The notes beneath the pieces are model-generated. The model had not been told where the DNA came from. It ran no database searches and saw only the letters and a program-made list of their open reading frames with translations. Positions 8,258-16,001 of a stretch of DNA of 64,000 bases are shown piece by piece; within the stretch, counting starts at the first letter, position 1, and each line of letters starts with the position of its first letter. Source of the DNA: Chitinophagaceae bacterium UBA1930 (GTDB lineage: Bacteria; Bacteroidota; Bacteroidia; Chitinophagales; Chitinophagaceae); the NCBI GenBank assembly GCA_002337145.1, contig DDFK01000001.1:682001-746000 (forward strand). The letters run 5' to 3'. A program made the translations under genes and the position numbers.

Positions 8258-9988
8258 ATGATGAAAAAATTGCACTTTTCAAGGAACCTGATGATTGCGG
8301 CCATTGCTTTAATAGTGGCGTTCCAGTGCTATTGGCTTCACAAGCTATACAAGGATGAATACAATAGTCTACAAAAAGAAGTGGACGTTACTTTTAGGGA
8401 AACAATTTATAAGTTACAGAAACAACGTTTTGAGAACGATACCTTGCTGGCAGGTCATCCTATTAAGGAAGCCTTTGTTATGGATGGCAACAAGAAAGCT
8501 GGCAATACCTTTTACCGCACGTCAAAAGACACTAAAACCAACACCACAGTTACCGTTGGCAAAGTGACAGATATTGCAGCACTCAGGAACCTGGACCCTT
8601 CAAAAATTGATTGCGTAAGGGTATTTAAGGCCAAGGGCGAACCACTTGCTGCCCCGCCTCCCGGCCTGATAGAAGTTTTTATAAAACAAAGAATAAAGGG
8701 CGACTCCAACCTGTTTATCAAAAAGGATTCACTTGGCAAAACAACCATTACCAGCATAACCTATACTACCCAATTTGGCGACCGCCATCTGTCCAAACAG
8801 GAAAAGGATTCCATCATCAGCAACCTTCCCATTGCACAAAACATCGTCATCAAACTGGACAGTTCCAAAAAGAAAGTACCCGGAAAACAATATGTAAACG
8901 AAAACGCTTTGTTCGAAAAGCAGCCATCGCCCATTATCCGGTTTCTAAGAACCAGTAAAAGTATCAACGACTCCATACCGGTGCCTACTTTAGATTCGGC
9001 TTACAAAACAGAACTTGCCAAGGCAAATAAAAAAATACATTACTATATCAGCCTGCAGCCAGGCAGTAAGGATGACATTGCAAAAACCGATACACTAAAA
9101 GGCACCGGCAAAGAATTTGCAACCAGCAAGGTATTTGTAGGCTACAACACACCTTATTGCTACCAGGCAAAATTCAACAACATCTTTGGGTTCATTGTTC
9201 AAAAAATGGGCTGGCAAATCAGCGGCTCATTTTTGCTACTTGTGTTTGTGGTTATTTCTTTTATAAGCCTTTACCGTAACCTTTTGGCACAAAGACGTTT
9301 GGCCGACATGAAGAACGAGTTCATCAGCAACATTACCCACGAACTGAAAACACCCATTGCTACCGTGAATGTGGCCATAGAAGCCCTAAGGAGCTTTGGT
9401 GCAATAACCAGCCCTGAAAGGACAAAAGAATACCTGGACATTTCTGCTTCCGAACTGCAACGCCTGAGTTTATTAGTTGATAAGGTATTGAAACTTTCCA
9501 TGTTCGAGAACCGTGAAATAGAATTGAAGAAAGAAACATTTGACCTACAGCAACTCACCAACGAAGTGCTGAATACCATGAAGCTACAATTTGACAAGCA
9601 CCACGCAACCGTAGAGCTAAAGGTTGAAGGCGAAGACTTCATGATTTCTGCCGACCATATACATATAACCAGCGTGCTGTACAACTTATTGGACAATGCC
9701 CTGAAATATAGCAACGGTAACCCTTTTATTACCGTTGAATTAAAGAAGCTGCCGCAACAAATTGAATTGCACATTGCCGATAAAGGCATTGGCATTCCTG
9801 CTGCCTATACCAATAAAGTATTCGAAAAATTTTTCCGGGTACCAACCGGCAACAAGCACAATGTAAAAGGCTATGGGCTTGGACTAAGCTATGTGTACCA
9901 TGTTATGGAAAAACACAATGGCAGTATACAGGTAAAAAGCGAAGAAGGTATTGGCAGCGTTTTCACCGTAAAATTCCCTATTGCATAA
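8258..9988 (+). CDS. two-component sensor histidine kinase
   Basis: A membrane sensor kinase of 576 residues. There is a transmembrane helix at about 11-30, a periplasmic sensor region of roughly 290 residues with no recognised fold, and a second helix at about 327-345. The cytoplasmic part has the HisKA H-box FISNITHELKTPIA with His361 as phosphoacceptor, then the HATPase N-box (LLDNALKYSNG), DKGIGIP, a GYGLGLS lid and a final G-box. The regulator gene follows after 30 bp, so the pair is an operon. The promoter box abuts the start (ATG at 8258 or 8261). The large sensor domain has many Lys and Ser and no cofactor motif I can name. The divergent GLPGLI gene is a candidate target. Confidence 0.93.
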   Translation: MMKKLHFSRNLMIAAIALIVAFQCYWLHKLYKDEYNSLQKEVDVTFRETIYKLQKQRFENDTLLAGHPIKEAFVMDGNKKAGNTFYRTSKDTKTNTTVTVGKVTDIAALRNLDPSKIDCVRVFKAKGEPLAAPPPGLIEVFIKQRIKGDSNLFIKKDSLGKTTITSITYTTQFGDRHLSKQEKDSIISNLPIAQNIVIKLDSSKKKVPGKQYVNENALFEKQPSPIIRFLRTSKSINDSIPVPTLDSAYKTELAKANKKIHYYISLQPGSKDDIAKTDTLKGTGKEFATSKVFVGYNTPYCYQAKFNNIFGFIVQKMGWQISGSFLLLVFVVISFISLYRNLLAQRRLADMKNEFISNITHELKTPIATVNVAIEALRSFGAITSPERTKEYLDISASELQRLSLLVDKVLKLSMFENREIELKKETFDLQQLTNEVLNTMKLQFDKHHATVELKVEGEDFMISADHIHITSVLYNLLDNALKYSNGNPFITVELKKLPQQIELHIADKGIGIPAAYTNKVFEKFFRVPTGNKHNVKGYGLGLSYVYHVMEKHNGSIQVKSEEGIGSVFTVKFPIA

Positions 9989-10018
9989 CCTATATAAACA
10001 GCGGCAAGGCAACCATCT

Positions 10019-10702
10019 ATGAGCATTAAGATTTTATATGTAGAAGACGAAATGTTTCTGGGCAAGATTGTAAAAGAAACATTGGAAGGACGTGGCTTTG
10101 ATGTAATCATGGAAAGCGATGGCGACAAAGTGCTGCCCCTGTTCATGGAACAGCAACCCGATATTTGTGTGCTGGATGTAATGCTGCCCAATAAAAATGG
10201 CTTTGACATTGCAGAAGACATACGGAAGCTGAACGACGATGTGCCCGTAATTTTCCTTACTGCAAAAACAGAAACCGACGATGTGGTAAAAGGCTTTAAA
10301 CTGGGTGGCAACGATTATATACGCAAGCCCTTTAGTATGGAAGAGCTGATTGTGCGTATAGAGAACCTGCTGCGTGTAAAAAAGGAAAACATGTTTATTG
10401 CCGCCGGCGAAACCATTGCAGTTGGCAAATACATTTTTCACCTGAACAAACAGGTACTGGCACTTAAAGAAGAAGAACGCAAGCTTTCCTACCGCGAAAG
10501 CGAACTGCTCAAATACCTGTACCAGAACAGGAACGATGTTATTGACCGCAAAGATTTAATGAACCATATCTGGGGCAACGATTCATTCTTCAACAGCCGC
10601 AACCTCGATGTGTACATTACCAAACTGCGTTCCTATATAAAAGAAGATGCAGCCATAGAAATACTCACCATTAAAGGTGTGGGCTACAGGTTTGTTGCAT
10701 AA
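10019..10702 (+). CDS. OmpR/PhoB-family response regulator
   Basis: DNA-binding partner of the kinase at 8258. The 227 residues split into a receiver (1-120; Glu9-Asp10 pocket, phosphoacceptor Asp53 in VLDVMLPNKNG, Thr in FLTAKTE, Lys in YIRKPF) and a winged-helix trans_reg_C domain (about 130-227). The latter contains the conserved LSYRESELLKYL and VDVYITKLR-like signature (NLDVYITKLRSYI). Its stop codon TAA is immediately followed by the stop of the convergent CAP-domain gene, leaving no intergenic base and no room for a separate terminator. Confidence 0.95.
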   Translation: MSIKILYVEDEMFLGKIVKETLEGRGFDVIMESDGDKVLPLFMEQQPDICVLDVMLPNKNGFDIAEDIRKLNDDVPVIFLTAKTETDDVVKGFKLGGNDYIRKPFSMEELIVRIENLLRVKKENMFIAAGETIAVGKYIFHLNKQVLALKEEERKLSYRESELLKYLYQNRNDVIDRKDLMNHIWGNDSFFNSRNLDVYITKLRSYIKEDAAIEILTIKGVGYRFVA

Positions 10703-11302
10703 CTAATTGCATTTGGCCGGCACACCTGCAACATCTGTCGCAGTACCAAACCAAATAACGGCATAGCCTTTATAAATGCCTATGCCTATTGCCTTCCACG
10801 TACTTGTTTTCCAAATGCCCTTATTCGTAATTACCTCATTGTGCCCGGGGCTATGCTTCCATCCATCCAATGCCTCGGCAGCCGTAGGTTCATAATTCGC
10901 ATCGTCGGAGTGTACGGAACTAAAAGCAATCTCATATCCATCATCGGTATAGTTTGTAAGTTCCCTTGGCTTATTCCACATGCAAGTGGCCTGCTTATGG
11001 TCGGGTGTATAACAACAGGCACTCCACTTCCCGTTCCTGCTCCAGCTATGCATGTTGCAACCATTCCTGTCTGGCCTGTACACAAACAGGTCCTTTGTAT
11101 GCATCTGTGCCACATAGCAAAGCGAAGCCGATAGTGGTATAAACGGCAGGCCAAGCTCCTTACGGTACTGCGTTATCAGTTCAAACAACCTGTATTCATT
11201 GGCACTCAAGCAAACTGTGTGGTTCTTCGAAGAATCTTTTTGGGCAGGTGCAGCCCCACAAAACACCACGCACAACAACAATGCGGCAATAATTCTATTC
11301 AT
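10703..11302 (-). CDS. CAP/SCP-superfamily secreted protein
   Basis: A 199-residue exported protein with a signal peptide ending near AAPAQ. The CAP fold is suggested by the opening helix (LFELITQYRKELGLPFIPLS), NMHSWS, GYEIAFSS, a helix with WKHSPGHNEVI and the final strands GIGIYKGYAVIWFG. Several cysteines (CNMHS, SACCYTP, ATCMW, terminal KCN) suggest disulfides, in line with an extracytoplasmic site. The role of bacterial CAP proteins is mostly unknown. The gene converges with the response regulator with zero spacing, and its upstream region holds repeat copy 1. Confidence 0.75.
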   Translation of the reverse strand: MNRIIAALLLCVVFCGAAPAQKDSSKNHTVCLSANEYRLFELITQYRKELGLPFIPLSASLCYVAQMHTKDLFVYRPDRNGCNMHSWSRNGKWSACCYTPDHKQATCMWNKPRELTNYTDDGYEIAFSSVHSDDANYEPTAAEALDGWKHSPGHNEVITNKGIWKTSTWKAIGIGIYKGYAVIWFGTATDVAGVPAKCN

Positions 11303-11393
11303 ACAAAAATCAGTTACTTTAAAAATAAGGCAACATACTTATCAATGCCCTGCTTTCTGCATTATTTTAAAATCATTAACCTTTATGCAGTTC

Positions 11394-11487
11394 CGTGCGT
11401 ATCCCGCCTGTGCGGGCCGGGCTATCCGTTACTGCTCCACGCAATGCAGGCATTGCTGCGGGGCATCCACTCCTATCCCTTACGCAA
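11394..11487. repeat. 94-bp dispersed repeat, copy 1
   Basis: This segment matches 15705-15798 in the same orientation with 5 mismatches in 94 bases. It contains CCCGC/GCGGG and GCAATGC/GCATTGC hairpins and near-complementary ends (TGCGTAT and TTACGCA). It is visibly richer in G and C than its surroundings. It sits between the divergent CAP-domain gene and kbl. The open frames across it are spurious. Confidence 0.85.
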
Positions 11488-11545
11488 CCTGCTAATGGGC
11501 TTCCGTCTATCATCAACAAACTTTTATCGCAAAACATCTTCCTTC

Positions 11546-11553
11546 TATCTTTG
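11546..11553 (+). promoter_or_regulatory. TAnnTTTG promoter box for kbl
   Basis: Reads TATCTTTG, an exact match, 23 nt before the kbl ATG. Predicted leader about 20 nt. Confidence 0.5.
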
Positions 11554-11576
11554 CCCACATAAAATTTGCCTGCACC

Positions 11577-12764
11577 ATGAATACAAAATTTACCGAAAGG
11601 ATCAAGACAGAGCTAGCCGAAATAGAAGCCGCTGGCCTCTTCAAAAAAGAAAGGATCATAACCAGCGAGCAAGGACCAGAAATTGTGGTCAATGGAAAAA
11701 CAGTACTTAATTTCTGTGCCAACAACTACCTCGGCTTATCATCGCACCCCAAAGTAATCGAAGCTGCACACAAAGCCATCGATACGCACGGCTATGGCAT
11801 GAGCAGTGTGCGTTTTATTTGCGGTACGCAAGACATTCACAAAGAGCTTGAACAAAAGATTGCCACTTTTTTAGGCACAGAAGATACCATTTTATATGCT
11901 GCCGCTTTTGATGCAAATGGTGGCGTGTTCGAACCACTGTTCAACGAACAGGATGCCATTATCAGCGATGCACTGAACCATGCAAGCATTATTGATGGCG
12001 TTCGTTTATGCAAGGCACAACGTTACCGTTACGAGCACAACAACATGGCCGACCTTGAAGCAAAACTGGTTGAAACAAAAGACCTGCGTAGCCGTATTAT
12101 TGTTACCGATGGCAGCTTTAGCATGGATGGCACCATTGCACAACTGGACAAGATTTGCGACCTTGCTGATAAGTACGACGCCATTGTGATGATTGATGAA
12201 TGCCACTCGTCGGGCTTCCTGGGCAAAACAGGCCGTGGCACACATGAATACAGGAATGTAATGGGACGCATTGATATTATTACCGGCACTTTGGGCAAGG
12301 CATTGGGTGGTGCAAGTGGCGGCTTTACTTCGGGCAAAAAAGAAATCATCGAAATGCTGCGTCAACGCTCAAGGCCATACCTCTTTTCCAACACAGTGGC
12401 ACCAAGTATTGTAGGTGCAAGCATTGCTGTGCTTGACATGCTTACCGAAACAACCGAGCTTAGGGACCAACTAGAATTCAATACAAAATACTTCCGTACA
12501 AAAATGACCGAAGCCGGTTTTGACATAAAACCCGGCGACCACCCCATTGTTCCCATTATGCTGTACGAAGCAACAGTTGCACAAAATTTTGCAGCAAAAC
12601 TGTTGGATGAAGGCGTGTATGTAATCGGTTTCTTTTATCCTGTTGTGGCCAAAGGCTTGGCAAGGATACGTGTACAGCTAAGTGCAGCACACCAACAGCA
12701 GCATTTAGATAAAGCCATTGCTGCGTTTACAAAAGTGGGTAAAGAGTTGGGTGTGTTGAAGTAG
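11577..12764 (+). CDS. kbl: glycine C-acetyltransferase (2-amino-3-ketobutyrate CoA ligase)
   Basis: PLP enzyme of the alpha-oxoamine synthase family. It cleaves 2-amino-3-oxobutyrate with CoA to glycine and acetyl-CoA in threonine breakdown. The 395 residues match Kbl closely. Seen are the N-terminal FCANNYLGLSSHP, the FICGTQDIHKELE segment, MIDECHSSGFLG, and the PLP Lys241 in TGTLGKALGGASGG. The related serine palmitoyltransferase and KBL families share these motifs, but the whole N-terminal half reads as Kbl. Threonine dehydrogenase (tdh), its usual metabolic partner, is not adjacent. The gene is a singleton with its own promoter box. Confidence 0.93.
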   Translation: MNTKFTERIKTELAEIEAAGLFKKERIITSEQGPEIVVNGKTVLNFCANNYLGLSSHPKVIEAAHKAIDTHGYGMSSVRFICGTQDIHKELEQKIATFLGTEDTILYAAAFDANGGVFEPLFNEQDAIISDALNHASIIDGVRLCKAQRYRYEHNNMADLEAKLVETKDLRSRIIVTDGSFSMDGTIAQLDKICDLADKYDAIVMIDECHSSGFLGKTGRGTHEYRNVMGRIDIITGTLGKALGGASGGFTSGKKEIIEMLRQRSRPYLFSNTVAPSIVGASIAVLDMLTETTELRDQLEFNTKYFRTKMTEAGFDIKPGDHPIVPIMLYEATVAQNFAAKLLDEGVYVIGFFYPVVAKGLARIRVQLSAAHQQQHLDKAIAAFTKVGKELGVLK

Positions 12765-12894
12765 GTGTAACCGTGTATTATATTCCACATAACCCCCTAC
12801 TCTAGCCCTGCATTAAAGCATTACCAAACAAGGTATGCAATTTGAATAATGGTTAGTAGCCATCCAAACATTATTCATCTTAAAATCTAATTGT

Positions 12895-13065
12895 ATGCTT
12901 AAATGGACAGCCACATTCTTGATTATTGCAATTGTAGCCGCAATTTTTGGTTTTACCGGTATTGCTGCCGGTGCTGCATCAATCGCTAAAATTATATTCT
13001 TCATCTTCATTGCATTCTGGTTAATTGCCATTGTACTCGGTGCCACGGCATTCAAAAAGAAATAA
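12895..13065 (+). CDS. DUF1328 family small membrane protein
   Basis: A 56-residue protein too short for most gene-finder thresholds. It has two hydrophobic helices (about 4-23 and 29-50) with a glycine-alanine turn (GFTGIAAGAASIAK) between them and a KKK tail. This is the layout of the DUF1328/YtjA family, inner-membrane proteins of unknown function found in many bacteria. A terminator follows 25 bp after the stop, supporting a real transcription unit. No exact promoter box is seen in the 130 bp before it. Confidence 0.85.
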   Translation: MLKWTATFLIIAIVAAIFGFTGIAAGAASIAKIIFFIFIAFWLIAIVLGATAFKKK

Positions 13066-13090
13066 AGCAACATTGCAATACAGCTAAAAC

Positions 13091-13116
13091 CCCGGTACAT
13101 ACCGGGATTTTTTATT
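13091..13116 (+). terminator. terminator of the DUF1328 gene
   Basis: Stem CCCGGT/ACCGGG (13091-13096 with 13101-13106) is followed by ATTTTTTATT. This is a standard intrinsic terminator. Confidence 0.8.
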
Positions 13117-13144
13117 ACGGCAATCCACTAGAAATAACCATTGC

Positions 13145-13178
13145 TTTGGCAACCGTATAATACCGCAGTATAACTTTG
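13145..13178 (+). promoter_or_regulatory. two-part promoter of the beta-lactamase gene
   Basis: TTTG at 13145-13148 and TAACTTTG at 13171-13178 are 22 nt apart. This approximates the Bacteroidota -33/-7 arrangement. The ATG follows 20 nt later. Confidence 0.5.
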
Positions 13179-13198
13179 CGGTTCATAAAAATTGAACC

Positions 13199-14029
13199 AT
13201 GCGTTTCTTAACTGTTTTCTCCATCCTTTCAGCAGTCATTCTATTCACAGCCTGCAGTCCAAACAATGTAAAAGAAGATGCAAGTCTTAAAAAGTATTTC
13301 GACAGCAATCATGTAACAGGAACTTTCTGCATTTTCGATAACGCACAGGGCAATTTTACGGTCTATAACCTGTCACGTTACAAAGATTCGGCCTACCAGC
13401 CTGCTTCCACTTTCAAAATCGTCAACTCATTGATTGGCCTGCAAACCGGTAGGATCGTAAACGAAAAAATGCTCATTAAATGGGATGGTGTTGTTAGGAC
13501 CTTTCCTGATGGGGATACTGCCAAAGACTGGAACAAGGATCTGACCATGGAAGAGGCATTCAAGGTTTCTGCATTGCCCTATTATCAAGAAGTGGCCAGG
13601 AGAATTGGCAGGGATACCATGCAACGTTGGTTGGACAGCCTGAACTATGGAACAAAAAAAATCACTACTTCTATTGACCATTTCTGGATAGACAATTCCT
13701 TAAAAATAAAACCCGACGAGCAGCTTGGCCTTGTAAAAAAACTTTACTTCAACCAGTTGCCATTTAGCAAAACAACGCAAGACATTGTAAAAAAGGTAAT
13801 GGTGCGTGAAGCAAACGCCAATTACATACTGGCATACAAAACCGGGCTGGGTTATAAAGAAAACGGCAATGCATTGGGCTGGATTGTTGGCTGGGTTGAA
13901 GAAAACAAACATCCCTACTTTTTTGTGTTGAATGTAGAAGGCAGTCACGACACAAAAATGATGGATGCACGAAAAAATATACTCATGGGTATATTGAAGC
14001 AGTTGGGCTTTTTAGAAGGCAGGATGTAA
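13199..14029 (+). CDS. class D (OXA-type) beta-lactamase homologue, lipoprotein
   Basis: A serine beta-lactamase of class D with 276 residues, the usual size. The signal ends in a lipobox (LFTAC, Cys19), so it is probably membrane-anchored in the envelope. Active-site Ser70 and the Lys73 that class D enzymes carboxylate lie in STFK. Motif II is Ser124-Ala-Leu instead of SxV, motif III is YGT (150-152) instead of YGN, and motif IV is KTG (214-216). Trp163 in FWIDNSLKI matches the conserved carboxylysine-stabilising Trp. The two altered motifs make substrate range uncertain. It may hydrolyse beta-lactams or be an inactive or BlaR-sensor-like relative, though no sensor domain is attached. An unknown secreted protein follows after 20 bp. 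Confidence 0.85.
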   Translation: MRFLTVFSILSAVILFTACSPNNVKEDASLKKYFDSNHVTGTFCIFDNAQGNFTVYNLSRYKDSAYQPASTFKIVNSLIGLQTGRIVNEKMLIKWDGVVRTFPDGDTAKDWNKDLTMEEAFKVSALPYYQEVARRIGRDTMQRWLDSLNYGTKKITTSIDHFWIDNSLKIKPDEQLGLVKKLYFNQLPFSKTTQDIVKKVMVREANANYILAYKTGLGYKENGNALGWIVGWVEENKHPYFFVLNVEGSHDTKMMDARKNILMGILKQLGFLEGRM

Positions 14030-14049
14030 GAATCTATCAGCTATTAATC

Positions 14050-14625
14050 ATGAAACCAATTTCCGGTATTTTCCTTTTCGCATTTTTGCTTGTTTGCCAT
14101 ATTACAAAAGCAGGCAATGTAAACAACACTCTATTGCAAAAAGACAGTCTGGACCCTAAGTCTGCATGTCTGCAAAAAGCTTTTAGAAAGTTTCAGCAAT
14201 GCATCAAAAACAACGACTCGGTTCAACTTGCAAAAAGTCTTACCTATCCATGTAAAGCATTTCAGCGTATCGGCTTATCCATTCAAAATGAAGCTGATTT
14301 TAAAAAATATTATTCAAGATTTTTCAATACCTACAACAAACAATTCATTCAACATATTCGTTTTTCAGATTTCAGTGAAAGCTTAACAACAACCAGTAAA
14401 TCTTTCCTGATGTATAAGGATGTTCAACTCAATCCTATCAAAAGTGATGATTGCGAAGACATCATATATGTTTCTGTTGATCCCGAATTTAGATGGTTTG
14501 ATTTTTATATTGGCAACAATGTAAAAGATGCAAAAGGCAATTGCATGGAACGGCTCATTGTGTTTAATTGCGTTGTAGACAATTCATCATGTGGCTTTAC
14601 ACTCAAAAAAATTTTCGTACTATAA
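14050..14625 (+). CDS. unknown secreted protein downstream of the beta-lactamase
   Basis: A 191-residue protein with a signal peptide (MKPISGIFLFAFLLVCHITKA). The mature part is rich in Lys, Phe and Asn and has several Cys (SACL, QQCI, YPCK, DDCED, NCME, FNCVV, SSCG), compatible with periplasmic disulfides. I recognise no domain. It starts 20 bp after the beta-lactamase stop, so it is probably the second gene of that operon. Its stop lies 10 bp from that of the convergent deacetylase. Confidence 0.6.
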   Translation: MKPISGIFLFAFLLVCHITKAGNVNNTLLQKDSLDPKSACLQKAFRKFQQCIKNNDSVQLAKSLTYPCKAFQRIGLSIQNEADFKKYYSRFFNTYNKQFIQHIRFSDFSESLTTTSKSFLMYKDVQLNPIKSDDCEDIIYVSVDPEFRWFDFYIGNNVKDAKGNCMERLIVFNCVVDNSSCGFTLKKIFVL

Positions 14626-14635
14626 CATACCTCCC

Positions 14636-15514
14636 CTAAAACTTCAACCCCGGGTAATTGTCTATCGTTTCAAAAACATAGTTCGGATTCTGTTGCAGTA
14701 TGGTAATAAATTTTGTAAGCGAATCTTTATAGTTTGGTGTCCTGAACATCCTGTCATGGCTCAGCAATACTACATGGTTATGTGTATGACTATGCCCCTG
14801 TGCTGCATAATCCACTTCGCCGGCAATCTTGGCAGGGCTCTGCACAGGGTATGATAGCCCCCTGCTAAAATTCCATTCCACATCCCAACCAATAACATTG
14901 TAACCGGCACTGTCCAGCCTTTTGCAAACGGCACTTACCAAATGGCTGCTCTTGTTCTCGCCTTTACGCACCCAGGCACTGTTGCCCGGCAAGCGTACAA
15001 TTTTGTAAGGCACGTTCAAGCTTTTTTGGGCCTGGTAAAAATCCTGCTCTGCCATATCAGGATGTTCATAAAAATACCGGTAATGCTCATTGGCATGTGT
15101 ATAGCTATGGTTGGCCAACAATATCTGTGGATAGTTCTCTTTAATAATCTTCACCTCTTCCTGCCCGCCCTTATCGCTGCCATGCCTGCCCACCATAAAA
15201 AAAGTGGCCTTTACGCCAAGTTTCTTGCATACTTCCAAACATTCACGGGTACCGCCCATTGGGCCGTCATCAAATGTCAGGTAAATGTATTTCTTGGTAC
15301 TGTCATAAGTAACAGGCTTACGGTCAAACTTATGGTCAACGGTATCAATCGGCTTTGCGGGCTGCGTGGTTACGGTAGCTTTGCTTTTGCCATCGGGCAG
15401 GCTGTCCTTTTTGCCTGTATCGGTTGCTGCATTATTGCAACCAAATACTAATGCGATGCATGCAGTCAATAACATACCTGCCATATACCTGTTTTTATTG
15501 CTAATCATAACCAT
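14636..15514 (-). CDS. polysaccharide deacetylase (NodB-type) lipoprotein
   Basis: A carbohydrate esterase family 4-like enzyme of 292 residues. Such enzymes remove acetyl groups from peptidoglycan or glycans. A lipobox (LVFGC, Cys26) follows the signal, so an envelope location is likely. The NodB core begins at about residue 76 with YLTFDDGP (Asp82/Asp83) and continues with the metal pair HSYTH (His136, His140), Arg174 in VRLPG and a final LLSHD histidine. All catalytic motifs are present. Codon 3 is an alternative ATG start. The divergent spacer to korA is long and holds repeat copy 2. Confidence 0.9.
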   Translation of the reverse strand: MVMISNKNRYMAGMLLTACIALVFGCNNAATDTGKKDSLPDGKSKATVTTQPAKPIDTVDHKFDRKPVTYDSTKKYIYLTFDDGPMGGTRECLEVCKKLGVKATFFMVGRHGSDKGGQEEVKIIKENYPQILLANHSYTHANEHYRYFYEHPDMAEQDFYQAQKSLNVPYKIVRLPGNSAWVRKGENKSSHLVSAVCKRLDSAGYNVIGWDVEWNFSRGLSYPVQSPAKIAGEVDYAAQGHSHTHNHVVLLSHDRMFRTPNYKDSLTKFITILQQNPNYVFETIDNYPGLKF

Positions 15515-15704
15515 GTTTAAGGAGCGGCTAAGGTAACATTTGGCAACATATAGCAGCTAAGTGTTGATAGGTATTTATAAATTGATTAACCATTGACCAG
15601 TAATGCATATTGCATGGTTGCTGGCCTGGACTTATCAAAACAACAATGATACACCATACAAAACCAGTCAATACAAGCCATTTACCAGTTGCAGAAAAAA
15701 AATT

Positions 15705-15798
15705 CGTGCGTAACCCGCCTGTGCGGGCCGGGCTATACGTTCCTGCTCCTCGCAATGCAAGCATTGCTGCGGGGCATCCACTCCTATCCCTTACGCAA
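15705..15798. repeat. 94-bp dispersed repeat, copy 2
   Basis: About 95% identical to 11394-11487 and in the same orientation. The ends are perfect 7-bp inverted repeats (TGCGTAA at 15707-15713 and TTACGCA at 15791-15797). Inside are a CCCGC/GCGGG hairpin and a 7-bp GCAATGC/GCATTGC hairpin with a 2-nt loop. It resembles a REP- or MITE-like element. There is no coding capacity I would defend and no clear target duplication. Confidence 0.85.
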
Positions 15799-15920
15799 TC
15801 CGGTAGCTTGTAAAAGCAATATCCATTATATCAATCCCAACTTGCAGGTATAAAAACTGCATTATTACCATCTGTTTTGTACCCCATCCAACCCGCATCA
15901 TGCTTACGGTTCCTGCTCCA

Positions 15921-15944
15921 TTTTTTGGCAACGTTGCCAAAAAA
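15921..15944. promoter_or_regulatory. perfect 24-bp palindrome upstream of korA
   Basis: Two 12-bp arms (TTTTTTGGCAAC and its complement) meet with no spacer. T-runs lie before the hairpin and A-runs after it on both strands, which is the reverse of a terminator. It ends 42 bp before the korA promoter box and 57 bp before the ATG, so an operator is the more natural reading. Regulator unknown. Confidence 0.45.
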
Positions 15945-15986
15945 ATCAACCCGTATTCCTCACCACAATTGTTACATTCGCATAAT

Positions 15987-15994
15987 TAATTTTG
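15987..15994 (+). promoter_or_regulatory. TAnnTTTG promoter box for korA
   Basis: Reads TAATTTTG, an exact match, with 7 nt between it and the ATG at 16002. The predicted leader is only a few nucleotides. Confidence 0.5.
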
Positions 15995-16001
15995 TCTAAC
16001 G

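Larger units (their letters stand above)
15515..16001. other. 487-bp divergent spacer
   Basis: Between the deacetylase and korA lie repeat copy 2, a perfect 24-bp palindrome and the korA promoter box, each listed separately. The short open frames crossing the repeat have no independent support. I see no further gene here. Confidence 0.6.

Noticed and set aside
11376..11558. Short frames reading through the repeat (SPARTGG type)
   Set aside because: They are translations of the 94-bp repeat and adjacent spacer and recur with it (15528-15764). The hairpin content explains the conservation better than a protein.
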